From assembly GCA_035582835.1 (NCBI GenBank), contig JAYKAV010003443.1:1469259-1533258 (forward strand): 64,000 bases of DNA, written 5' to 3'. Both the position numbers and the translations under genes were made by a program. The notes below the pieces were generated by a model. It saw nothing but the letters and a program-made list of their open reading frames with translations, searched no databases and was not told the DNA's origin. Source of the stretch: Phoebastria nigripes (taxonomy: Eukaryota > Chordata > Aves > Procellariiformes > Diomedeidae). The stretch's first letter is position 1. Each line of letters starts with the position of its first letter. This document shows positions 37,479-48,915 of the stretch, in pieces.

Positions 37479-40400
37479 TCATTGTCTTGAAGGCTTGAGC
37501 CAAAGCCAGTCAAAGTCAGTTGAAAGACAACCAATGACTTCAGTAGGTTTTGGCTTCAGCCCTAAATGCACACCACATGCCAGACGTGATGACTGGTTCT
37601 GTATCTGTCTCTAGGAAGCACTTAAAAATTGAAATGAGGAAAGGGAAGAAGAGAGCAAGTCTTTGTATATCACACACTGTATGTTCAATTGGCTTCAATA
37701 AATTTCAGAAGCAGCATACATGCTGGGAGTTGTTTTCAATCAATAAATAACACAGAGGTTGAATTGTTCACCTGCCACCTCATTACTGCCCCCCAGCAGA
37801 GGTGGAATTATCTTTTAGCCTCAAGGTTACTTGCAAACTAAAAGTTACATTTACAGAAACATCTATTTGCCAGCCTTTTCTTTTTTTCCTTTATTTCCAT
37901 TACAGGCAGCCACAGTATTTGACACCCACAAGGACCCTTCTCAGCAAGACATTATATATCACTCCATGGAAATACATAAATGACAAATTATCCCTGATAG
38001 CATTGTGTCTCTGCTGACCTGCTCAAGGTTTAAAGGCAGCTGGCAATTAAATGCCATAGCTACAGACCTGTTAAAGGCTTAGGCAGAGTTNTATTTATAT
38101 TAAGCATAGGGAATTGTACCTAATAGTATTTTGTAGATGTATTTCTCAAATGAATTTGAGTAGTATTCATTCTTTCACTTCTCTTATTGAAATCGTCTCT
38201 CCATCTCTCATGTATTATTGCTTAACAAGCTGAATTCTGACTTGCATTGGCAATTGCCTGGTCTAAAGCAAGAATGTTGCTTCCCTCCCCCACTGCCCCC
38301 GCCAAGTAATTTGCCAGGGACTGAGAAAGTAGAAAGATACCACTTGCCCTGAATCTACAAAAGCTAAAGATTTGTTAGCAAAACTGTGCCAGGGAGCACT
38401 ACAAAGGGTTGGCGGCTGGACTGATCCTATGGAAGATAAAGCAACTGGCAGAGACAGGCTTTTTTTTTTTTTTTTTTGTGCAGGAACTTATTTTAATGAT
38501 TGGGGGTCTTGGTTTTTTACTAAATGCAATAGCATTCCTTCCCCTGGGAGCAGGCATATAGCCTAGCCACTATTCAGTAGTCCTAGACACAGGACTTAAA
38601 CTAGATCATCTCACCCTTGACTCTCTAGGAACAGCTACAGGCAACACACTACAGCAGACAACTACTACTCGCTTTGTGGGTAAACCAGGTGGGATGGAAG
38701 AGAAATGCATCACGCACTGGGGTATCGCGATGTCCCCAGGGCAGAGGCGGGTGGGGGGTAAATGTACCGAGGGACACTTCTGATCAAAGACAACCTTATG
38801 TGCGAGAGTAATTGCCCAAACCTCCTGGCTGAGCAGGAATGAGAAGGGAGACCTGTCACGGTCAGAGGAAGTGGCTGATAACCAGAAACAAGGATTAAAG
38901 CAGCAGCAGCCAGAGGAAGAATGGAAAGTCCATGTTTTAAGAGTTGGGAGTGAATTTGAAGGTACATTAACTCTACTGCTTGATCTGCCACACATGCATG
39001 CCATAAGCTGAGAACTTTTTGAACTAGTTTTATCATAGCTGGACTGTTCCCTGTGTTCTAGTCCTGATATTTTGATATCTCAAGAAATGAAAGGTCAGAG
39101 CTCAAATTAGCCATGTCACAAAGCTTCCCTCTCCTCACAGTCCACAAAAGCCCTCCTAACTTAATACAATCTGTCCGTGCTTCAGCTGTTCAGCTATAAC
39201 AAAATAACCCTATGAGAACAACTAGGCCTATAGAAACAATTCAACTTTCAAGTTTTCTAGCATAACCAGGCTTAGGCTGGCAATACCCCTCCCAAAGTGA
39301 GGATGCATTACAATTCAGACCCAGAATAGAAAAGCCTGATGAAGCTATAATTCTCTGTGCACACATCATTAATAAGCCTTGGCCATTTAATTAATAACCT
39401 TATGATTTGCAGTAAACCCAGTATCATAAAGATATATTTAATCTTCCATCCACTTAAAAGAAAGCCCCTTCCACATCAGATGAAGATGACACAACCACAT
39501 CCTCAGCTCTTAGCATTCCTAGTCTTTTCCCTTAACACTCAAATGAGAGACATAAGTAATAGAGTTTTCAAATGCATTCAGTGCCAGAAAAATCTCTGCT
39601 CCTGTCCCAGTCAATAGGAATTTTCCAACTGATTTCAAAAGAAGCAAAATGAAACTAAATTTTTGTGCACTTCAAAAAAAAAAATCTCCTTCTATATGTA
39701 TAGGGAGTTTGTTGGTTTGGGGTTGGTTTTCCTGTATGTATTTGTTTTTCAAGTCCAAATATAATTGGAGTTATAATGTATAACAAATTTAAAAAGAGAA
39801 CATAATTTATATGTCACATAATTCATTAATATAATTCACAGGGACCTCAGAGGCTACAGCCTGCTGTTTTATGATCAGTATTCCTATCACACTTATCAAT
39901 TAAATACAGTGATAAACTTCACAAGTCAGACAGTTTTTCCTATCTTGTGTTGGAAAAGAAAAGCTATTTGATTTTATATGATAAAGTATCATTATTAATC
40001 ATGTTTATGGAACCACTGCCTGCAACCAACAGAGACAAGCTAGGTCCTCCTCCTATACATGCACTGGACTAAAACTAACCCTCCCTTACACAAGTCAGTC
40101 CCCATTCTCCACATTGCTTTTGCTAAAAACTACCAAGATCTCAGCATGGCATGGCAATCTTAGTTGAGTCAACTGCTCTTTTCATACTAACAGAGATCTG
40201 AAATGTGCCTACCATTACGAAAGCTGCAGATCTGACAGGCCACTGACTCAAAGGAAGATAAGACCATGCAAAATCTTTAGTAGTCAGAGAAAACCCAACA
40301 GAGAAAGCTAGAGAAATGCTAAGACATCCTTATGTTACAGATGCAACATCACAAGGTAGTAAAGGATTTGTTGGAGAAATAATTGAGGTATCTAGAGATA

Positions 40401-41525
40401 CCTGGTCAGGACAAGGAGAGGAACCCAAGAACTAAAGTCCTTTAAGAAGGAGATGGCACTGAGGAACCAAGGAGTTTACAATTGGTGAGGAAATGAACTG
40501 AGGACCAAGGTGCCTTAAGACACTGAGAAAGGGATTGAAGTAAATGGGATGACTGGGAGAAAGACACAGGTTTGGGCAGACTGTGAATGTTAAAGGAAAA
40601 GGAAAAGCTGGTAAGTAGACCAAGGAGAATTTTATGAGTAGTGCATAAAGTGTCTTCTAAAAGAAAATGAAAATTCAAACACGAAAATCACCTAGGTCTT
40701 TTCAAAATGTCACTATTTAATTTCAGAAGGGTTATTTGTGACCCAAAGGCTTTTTAAGTTTTTCAGTCATTAGTCAGGTCAGACAAAGTTTTGGAAATTA
40801 AGGGTACACGATTATATCTATAGGTTGCCCTAGGAANGGAACTACAAAGAATCTGTGGGTTAAGAATTTCACATGAAAGCTGTGCATCTGGTTTCCTTCA
40901 TATCTCCCCTCTGCAAGGAGGATATAGTTATTTACACCTTTTGGACCCAATCCAAAACAGACTGAATGCCTACAGGGATCCCCTTTTATATGGTATCAGG
41001 AGACAACTGAATTCAGTTCCAACATCTTCAGAAGGAGACAGGACACGCGTAATCTGTGGTTGTCAATAAGCAGATCAGGAAGGAAAAGAATTGCTATAGT
41101 CAAAGACTGAAAGAGTTTGCAGACAGGTCCCAATCATTTAAAGCCTGAAACTGTTAAGTTTTACTGTTCTGGCACATACTCTGTTATTTGAAAGCAGTCA
41201 GTGTGAGTTGAAAGCAGTCACTTCTAACCACCTCTTGGAAAGATTAGCTTTGTTTGTACCATGAGATAGAGGGGAAAAGTCCATGTGGGACTGAATCTTT
41301 GTAAACTAAAAATGGTATATCAACAGTTGGAACTGGGTGGCTTTCATGTGAATTAAGAAGAAAAACCATAAAAATAGCTTTGGGAAGAAAGACTAATGAT
41401 GTGAAAGCAAATCTCACAGAGCACTGATATGAATGTAGCCAAATACAAGTATTCATCAATTCACCTTCTTTTTAGTCCATTTCAAACAAGAAAAAAATAT
41501 CTGTGAACATACAGTGCTACAGAGT
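37479..41525. other. Unique non-coding sequence
   Basis: No gene is recognised. A T tract lies at 38460-38477. A stretch near 38590-38640 faintly resembles a CR1 tail. An AT-rich block at about 39360-39420 contains ATTAATAAGC and TTTAATTAATAACC words. A purine-rich strand asymmetry spans about 40370-40680. A 20-bp near-tandem duplication at about 41188-41220 is marked by two copies of TTGAAAGCAGTCA. Confidence 0.5.
38460..38477. repeat. Poly-T tract
   Basis: Eighteen consecutive T. It is simple homopolymer. Confidence 0.9.
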
Positions 41526-41568
41526 TTATATATATATAGATATATATATATATATATATAAAAAAAAT
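41526..41568. repeat. TA microsatellite with A tail
   Basis: An alternating TA run is broken once by G (TAGATA) and passes into about eight A. It is likely length-polymorphic. Confidence 0.9.
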
Positions 41569-42268
41569 TTGTGTGGGCACACACGCATGTGTTATGAAGT
41601 TCATGCTACTGCCTTAAAAGCCACCACGTAAAAGCAAGGGGGACTAGCAGAAAGATCACAAGACCACCACTTCACCACTTATGATTATCACACAGGGGAT
41701 GCTTTCGTCCTGCTGTTTTGCAAGGACATTCCATTTTATTCACACACTTTCCATCTTAATTGTTCAGCAATAAAAAGCAAGTGGTTCTATTGTACTTTAC
41801 TATAGGACTCTAGTGTCAAAATGTCTCTTGACTGAGCCCAGAGGTATTTCTCTCTCACAAACCTTATTCCATCTGTTCTTCCCACGTAAGATAGGTGGGT
41901 GGCAATTGTGTCTCTTCTATAGAAGAATATTCTATGTTTTTAACTACTTTTCCATTAGAGGAAGGCATGTCAAAGTCATGCACTCTCCAAACGAATAGTG
42001 TGTATGTGTAAAGTACACATCTCTTATACTGTCCATTAGCTTAGAGTATTGCACTTACAGTTATAATAGTCTATTTTTCCTTCTTCCACGGGTAATGGTG
42101 CATGGAATGAATGTCTGAATCTTGAAATGGCACTATAGACTACTAATCTTTAAAAAAGTTTCCAGCAGCAAGAAAGGCACAGGAGAGCATTGTTTGCAGC
42201 GTCTTCCTGATGGGGGAGAAGCCACCAGCTCAGTTCCACTGCAAGTCAAAAGACTCAAGTTACAGCTT
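41569..42268. other. Unique non-coding sequence
   Basis: No gene, RNA or mobile element is recognised in this stretch. Confidence 0.55.
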
Positions 42269-42432
42269 TAAAACAAAAAAAAGAAAACCAACAAAAAAAA
42301 CCCAAAAAAACACCAAACAAAACCACAAAAACCCACACAACAAAAACCAAACATACAAAAAACCCCAACAACAAACAACAACAACAAACACCAAAGGAGG
42401 AGGGGAAAAAAAAAAACCCACCACCACACAGA
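42269..42432. repeat. A/C-rich low-complexity block
   Basis: About 160 bases are made almost entirely of A and C (runs of A with CC, CAC and CAA spacers) and include an AGGAGGAGGGG patch. The 153-codon open frame across it exists only because stop codons are rare in A/C sequence. It may be a decayed CAAAA-type simple repeat. Confidence 0.85.
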
Positions 42433-43146
42433 AACCAGTCTTCAAGGCAAAATGCAAAGCACACTTATCAGCTTATCAGAGAAAGACTTCTAGGAACATT
42501 TTGTTTACTATGTTGCTGCTTAAGATTCTTGGTACAGGACTCGGTGCTCTAGATATTCAATTACAGTCCTACACTTATGTTTACCCTGTATTCAATCTAC
42601 TATTGAACTGTTTTCTCACCCCCTCAGTTTTGCTGAAGTTTTTTCTGTACAGTAGCAAAAATTTCAAATAATTGCCGGGAGCTGCCTTTCAGTTTCAGTA
42701 CCCTTTGTTACAAGCTGAAAAAAGTACAAGACACAGCCTGTGAATNAGCTGCACCTGCATGTATCACCACCTTAGAGCATCCTGCTATTGTTTGACTTTT
42801 ACCATGTTAGTATCTGAGATGTACTGCACTTAAATTAATTCTAGATGCCTTTCTAGATTAATCTTAGACTCCTTGATGCAATATTAAAGTCCTGAATGGC
42901 CTCCTGTCAAAGTGACATGTCCCATACCGAATAGAAGCATTGCAAATGAAGAAGATTATTACAAGTCAAAACTGTACCATCACGAGCATGAACACTGGGC
43001 AATAAGAACACAATGCTAGAAAAGGGAACTGGGATGCAAGCAGCTCTTTAAAACGTGATTTCCCCCCCCATTCTTATTGTTGAATATGGTTTTAGGAAAA
43101 GATTAACAGCACCCGAAAAATGAAGGTTTATTTCCACAGAGTATAC
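42433..43146. other. Unique sequence left of the LTR
   Basis: No gene is recognised. The five bases directly before the LTR (43142-43146, TATAC) are the probable left target duplication. Confidence 0.55.
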
Positions 43147-43725
43147 TGCCATGGTTTAACGCTAGCCAGCACCTAAACACCACGCAGCCGCTCGCTCACC
43201 CCCCACCCCCCCCGCCCCACTCCGGTAGGATGGGGGAGAGAATCAGGAGGGCACGAGTAGGAAAACTTGCAGGTTGAGATAAAAACAGTTTAATAATTGA
43301 AATAAAACAAAGTAGAACAGTAATAATAACAGTGATAACAACAATAGAATATACAAAGCAGGTGATGCACAATGGAACTGCTCACCACCTGCTGACCAAC
43401 GCGTAGCCTGATACGCGAGAGCCCATCCCGTGACGCCGGCGCACCCCCCACACACACACTTAGTTTTTATACTGAGCATGACGTTGCATGGTATGGAATA
43501 CCCCATTGGCCAGCTGGGTCAACCGCCCCGGCTATGCTCCCCCCGCCAGCTTCCCATGCACCTGGCAGGGCACGGGAGGCCGAAAAGTCCCCGGTGCAAG
43601 CACCACCCAGCAACACCCAAAACATCAATGGGCCATCGATGCTCCTATTATACCAAACCCAAAGCACAACACACCCCCCCCAGCTACTGGGAAGAAAGTT
43701 AACTGTCCCAGCCAGAACCAGGACA
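43147..43725 (-). mobile_element. Solo LTR of an avian endogenous retrovirus
   Basis: This is a discrete 579-bp unit bounded by TG and CA. On the minus strand it begins TGTCCTGGTTCTGGCTGG and ends TTAAACCATGGCA. It has a TATAAAAA box (plus 43464-43471) and, about 180 bases downstream, an ATTAAA polyadenylation signal followed by a T-rich element (plus 43289-43294). Flanks TATAC (43142-43146) and TATGC (43726-43730) differ at one base and fit a 5-bp target duplication, which would suit an ERVL-like element. No gag, pol or env sequence and no second LTR lie nearby, so this is a solo LTR left by LTR-LTR recombination. The sequence resembles an LTR family I associate with many neognath birds. The family name is not assigned. 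The short open frames inside it are not genes. Confidence 0.9.
43464..43471 (-). promoter_or_regulatory. TATA box of the LTR
   Basis: TATAAAAA on the minus strand inside the solo LTR marks the U3 promoter. With the ATTAAA signal downstream it sets the LTR orientation as minus. Whether it still drives transcription to the left cannot be judged from sequence. Confidence 0.6.
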
Positions 43726-46410
43726 TATGCACACTACCTACACACAGAAGTCATGCTTCACCTCCTACTGTCTTTCTAGAAAACTTCTGCCCTTCATACC
43801 TAGAAGTGGGACAGCGATAGCAACTTCTTGTCCATTCAGTCCATTACCAGTGTCCCCGCTTCGACTCTAATGGTAGCAGCTATTTCCTGCAGTCCAGGCA
43901 CTCACCTACTCAAAAACAAGCTGCGAAGCTGGTGCGAAGCAGTTATTTAACAACAAATCTTCCAGATAGTTCCCTAGAGTTAAAAATATGGGCAGCTGAC
44001 CATTCAAGTGACCAGGATGCAAAGAATAAGATAAACCTGAGGCAGGGGCCAGCAGTGCTATGAACAAGCTCTCCCAAGACCATATAAAGGTCTGACACTC
44101 ACCACCTCCTGAAGATCCTTCTCACACATGAAGGCACAAACACAACCTTGTGATCACCAGCAGGCTGCAATTAACATGGTCCCAAGCCTGTTAAACACAG
44201 GCCATTAGCACACTCCTCCCTACAATGACCAAGAGAGCCCATGTGTCACCACAGTGGTGTAACATGGACTTGACTGGCCCTGGCAGCCATAATGCAAGAT
44301 GAGGAGCAGTGACAAGTGTGCTTGACAGACGTAGAGCAAATACCTCCTTATGCGATATGAGTGACTTACCAACTACTGCCGTTCTTTCAGCTAGAGTCAC
44401 AGCTCCATGTAATTAATTAAATGAACGACACAGTTATGAAAATGCGGGGACGAGCCAGCACAGTTACTGAATTGTTTGCAATAGCAGAACCACTGGAGAG
44501 ATGGAAGCAGAAGACAGAGACCAGTAAACTCAAGTAGTTGCTAACTGTCTTACAGTATTTGTATAGAACAGGACAAGAAATGAGCATTAATGTTATGTTG
44601 ACATACGTTGTCCCAAAGGACAACTTTACAAAATGGATTTCATCCACACAAGCGATAATCAAGTGAGATGACATATAGCCATGATACAAGTGATCAGTTA
44701 ATTCCACCTACTTGTTAGGTTTACAGTATGAAATACAATGTTGTGTCAAGAAAAATACGGGCAATCCCTCAAAACCCCTTGGCAGACACTCTAATGCAGA
44801 AGCTTCTGCCCTGAGAAGTGCAGTGACAAAGGGCTGCACCCTTCTGAAAATAAAATTGTCACACACACATGTAAGGGCATTTTGTCAGAAATCATCTGAA
44901 AGAAAAGAATGATATACTGTCTGTTACACCACTGGTGATAATTATTCTGCAAAATTGCTTTTTTCCCCAGCTTTTCTGTCTGTAAAGGGCATCTGTTGCC
45001 CTCATCCTTGAAAGATCGACCTTAACAACCAGGAACCTGCACAACTCCACACTGCCCAAACCCCCCGCATAACCGAACAGAGAGCTCCTGGCACATGGTT
45101 AATGATGACTCCTCGCTTGAGGGCAATAAGCCTGTCTAGCATCAGCTAGAAGATTTCAACCATTACAAATAACAAACAGGTCTGTGAAATATGGGCTGTT
45201 CCCCGATATCTCAGGAACAGGAAAACAAGACATTATGAAACTTCNGATTGAGCCGTATTTTTTTTCCTCCTCTNTGGCATGTCTACAACAGGCAGGGCGC
45301 ATTTAAAGTATGAAAGATACAAGAAGGAACAATAAAAAGAAACCACTTTGCAAGGTTATTCTAGTAAGGTGATTTGAACAAATCTTGATTTTAAGGTTCT
45401 TCCTCAGAAAGCTAGAGTTCCATTTTTCTGTAGGAAACTCCCCTTTTAGGGAAGGCGTGGCAAAGCTATCCGCTGCTTTATTGCAATGGTTTTTAGCGTG
45501 GTGGAGCAGGGAAACAGTGCTGATCACAGAAACAGTCTGTTCAGCCAGAAAGCGGCGCCTGCCAGACCCACAGAATCTTAGCCCACGTGCACTGAAATCA
45601 CAGGCTCCGCTTGCAATTTTATGGGTAAGTAATTTTTGTATTTATTGGGCTGGAACCAAGTTCAGCTCCTACAGGAGGAGTATGACAGATTTCATCTGTT
45701 TGACAGCCAAGTCTAATTGTATTTTCTGTACAAAATGACCAAAGACAAAAGTGCACATGTCTAGGTACTCCAGTGATGTGCCATATGGAGGTTTAGATAA
45801 AGGTTTTGTTGGTTGTTAGAGCTCCCCAAAATAACTGGGCATGGCCTGCAACCTGAGTAACTGGAGCAGAGAGGACGGATCTGAAGGCTCTTCTGGAATG
45901 GAGAATTAAGGTATCATGTTATTTTTCCATGAAAAGAAAGCAAGGTCTCATGCATTTAACTTTTCAGCAGAATACACATTTATCCTGCTTCTTAACAGAA
46001 ACCTATACACGCACCTACATCTAAAACTATATAGAGCATTTGATTTTAAATATGTAACCATCAGTATAATAAATTCTGATGTGATAATACCCCTTTCGTT
46101 ACTTGGACCACCAAGTGCAGTGGAAAGAGAAGTTAAAATTGATCAGACATCAACACTGCTGGTAGACACATCAGTCACCAAACAGTAAATACTTAACTGG
46201 TGAAATTCAGTTAAAATAAACAAAATCCCATCCNGTCTATCCATATGGAAAGCAGCAATCCAAACAATTCGAAGACTTTGCATACCTTTTCCTGCATGAG
46301 ATGTACTCCATCACATCACAAAAACAAAGCAAAGGACAGTATGCCCGAAACAATACCTCCAAACGCTAGTCCAACACCATGCTTTTAGTGACTATAACCA
46401 CTTGTATCCT
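43726..46410. other. Unique non-coding sequence
   Basis: No gene is recognised. Ns occur at 45245, 45274 and 46234. A GGGTAAGT donor-like site near 45623 follows an open frame that contains a stop before any good acceptor. Confidence 0.55.
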
Positions 46411-46432
46411 ACACACACACACACACACACAC
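46411..46432. repeat. CA microsatellite
   Basis: About eleven CA/AC units end in a short C-rich segment. Confidence 0.9.
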
Positions 46433-47887
46433 CCCACCCTGGTATTTTTCTTTGTTTCTTAACTCTTCTCACTTGGTAACCTCATTTTCTTCCCCTACCT
46501 TCATGGCCATCTATTGAAAAATAAGCATCATCTTAAACAATTAGACCTCTTTAAAATAGAATAATTAAATTCTCTTTCCTCAAAGCTTCATCCTTTCCCC
46601 CAAAAGTCCCACTTTGACATACTTAATTTAGGAAAATAATTTTTATATCCACCATAATCTGGAAATGCCACATTACTAAGGTAACTCAAGCTACACTGCA
46701 AGTAGCCCTCCTCTACCCAGCTATACAACATCCATAAAACTCCTACCGATGTGTCATTTCTAATTAGCAGTTTGAAATTAAAGAAGTCTTTGTGCTTCAA
46801 ATGCAAACTTCTATTTAGTAAAAGAGCTATTAAGAGGAGGATATAAACTTTCAATATTGATACTGTTAGATGAACAAACTAAGGTTTTCAGTACATCATC
46901 CTCATTACAGTCATTGTTAAAAGAATGGTCTAATTTGTATAATATAATATTAGCCATAGAGTCCTTGTAATGAAAACAAGTAACCAATTTTATTGTTCAA
47001 TATATTTTGTGAATAGTAATGTGTTCTAATACAATGGCCTCTTTCATTTTCTCTGTGTTCGTTGGTCTCTTCTGTTGCAATGGTGAAACTGCAAACCTAT
47101 GTGGAGAAAGGTGGCAATAAAAGATTCCCGCGCAGTCCAGAGTGCTGTAGCTGTGGCTGTAACTCAGACAGTATATGGAGTCTTAAAACAGTCCTGCCCA
47201 CTTAGTGGGACCAGATCATAACGGCAAGAGAAAATGACACTTCTTTAGCCTACCATTATAAACTTCCCAGGAAGGCCCTATTCCAACATTTATTGCTGAC
47301 ATGGTAAGAGGGATGTTAACATTAGAAGTGCTTTCATTAACATTAAATTCATGTCCCTTCAGCCAGCCTCCCCTGGCCTGTCCCAATGAGACTTAAAGAT
47401 GCTCTTACNTTTTTGAAAAAGAATAGCAGATAANCATGGAGTATTTATCTAGTGATGCAGCAAGTACTGCTCAATACAAAATGATCGCTCTTGGAGTCCA
47501 CACAATCAGATTTCTACTAACATTCAAGACATTATTGCAATGTGCTTTTTAGATACTTTGATTACTTTGACCTTCTTGCTGAAACAGAAAGGAAAAAACA
47601 AAAAACAAACAAGTATCTGACATAAGTATCTGAAAGCTGCTCCGATTTTTCCAGCTAATAAAAAGCCAAACTTCTTTCTACAAGCCTTTCTTCACTTCAG
47701 ACAACCACAGCTACAAGAACACTATATGTACTTGATTATAAAAGGCACTACACAGATTTAAAAGGCATCCAATAGTAATTCATTCATCTTAGAATTACAA
47801 TATCCTGCAATACTATGAGTGCAGTTTTGGTTACAATGCAGCTGGATGGATTCAGTCCAATATATCCTATATGCTCATAGGACCACA

Positions 47888-47888
<1 letters not shown>
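46433..47888. other. Unique non-coding sequence
   Basis: No gene is recognised. An AATAAA on the minus strand (46989-46994) lies about 1.7 kb beyond the stop of the candidate terminal exon and could be its polyadenylation signal. Near 47608-47635 a 13-bp word (AAGTATCTGACAT) is almost tandemly duplicated. Confidence 0.5.

Positions 47889-47922
<34 letters not shown>
47889..47922. repeat. Long poly-A tract
   Basis: Thirty-four consecutive A, the longest homopolymer in the window. No gene-like body precedes it and I found no flanking duplication, so a processed retrocopy is not supported. Confidence 0.92.
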
Positions 47923-47923
<1 letters not shown>

Positions 47924-48716
47924 CAAAAAACCCACACATACACATTGGACACTCTGCTTATAACTACAGGTAACTGCCAGATAAGCTCTAGGACCACCCT
48001 ATGTTGCAATTAGTTACTTACAAGTTATGGAGCACAACAAACGACCGTTCTCTGATATATCCTGCAAATAATGACTATGACTGTTCTGGAAGAACATGAA
48101 AGCAAATCCCTAATGTGCTTATACTGATGGCTGGCATGAGGTAGATCCCTGCGTAGAGAAAAGTCTGTCAGCACAGAGTGTCACCTGAACTCCCCATCTT
48201 AGATCCAAAGGTAATGGCTGGAGTCTTTAAAAACCTTCTGAGGACAGTATTCAGAGAAATAAGACATAGTCTCTTGTTTAAAACAAACAAACAAAAAAGT
48301 CTGAAGAGTTTAGGTTTGTTTGAATTAAAAATGAAAATAAAGTCTATGTTTTTAGAAGCCGGTAATTTGTTTCAAATACAGCAAAGTCTTTTCTGCAGTG
48401 AAGTAACTCTGAGTTTCTGCATAAGCATTCACAATCAAATAATTCCAAAAATATACAGCACTTGTTTTACAAATCACAAGCCCAGATGCTCTGTCACAGT
48501 GAAGCTGGACTCATTATTTATCACTCAGCAGAGAGAGTCCATGAACCCTCCATCATTTCAACAGCCAAAGTAATGCCCAGCTCCGAGTCAAACTCTTGTT
48601 AAAAAGGAGCAACTCATGCCCATTGTTTAGGCAGGAATCTACTCACCACATGGGCATCCAGGGAATGACCCACCCTGACTGAAGCTGACCCCAAAATACC
48701 CTGCCAGTGACAGGTT
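47923..48716. other. Unique sequence, possible 3' UTR
   Basis: No gene is recognised on the plus strand. The 131-codon plus frame at 48178-48573 has no domain. If the minus-strand exon at 48717-48915 is real, this would be its 3' untranslated region. Confidence 0.4.
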
Positions 48717-48915
48717 TTACTTCTTATCTTTGCTTCTCAGCAGCAGACCAAGTTCTTCTGCATTTTTACAAATAGCCATAAATTTTTCAGCTCGTGACCA
48801 AAAGCACTCTGCTTCCATTTGGTTTCCATTCCTCTTTGGCATTTGGATAGCAGAAAAAGGAGACACATCTCTATCAGCAGCATACACCGTGTTTTCCAGA
48901 AACTGTGTGCAAATC
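48717..48915 (-). CDS. Candidate terminal coding exon, gene unknown
   Basis: On the minus strand a strong acceptor (TTTTTATTGCTGTCCCTCAG, followed directly by the exon) opens onto one base of a split codon, then 65 codons and a TAA stop. The predicted tail is mixed-charge and not low-complexity. It starts ICTQFLENTVYAADRDVSPF, has a mid-section with aromatic and basic residues (CFWSRAEKFMAIC), then NAEELGLLL and a basic end (RSKDKK). Composition looks like genuine protein, unlike most frames here. I do not recognise the family, and I found no upstream exon with a matching donor. An acceptor followed by 65 open codons will arise by chance a few times in a window this size, so this is only a candidate. 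Alternatives are chance or a decayed exon. Confidence 0.25.

Noticed and set aside
38590..38640. CR1-tail-like words (GGACTTAAACTAGATCATCTC)
   Set aside because: The similarity is short and the expected flanking CR1 landmarks are absent, so it is not listed as an element.
42210..42671. Plus-strand open frame of 153 codons rich in K, N, T and P
   Set aside because: It is produced by the A/C-only low-complexity block, in which few stop codons can occur.
43243..43820. Open frames of 66-110 codons in or overlapping the LTR
   Set aside because: They lie in or overlap a non-coding LTR and show no retroviral protein features.
45291..45622. Possible plus-strand exon between a pyrimidine-tract acceptor and a GGGTAAGT donor
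   Set aside because: The frame that is open near the donor is closed by a stop at about 45370, and no protein similarity is recognised.
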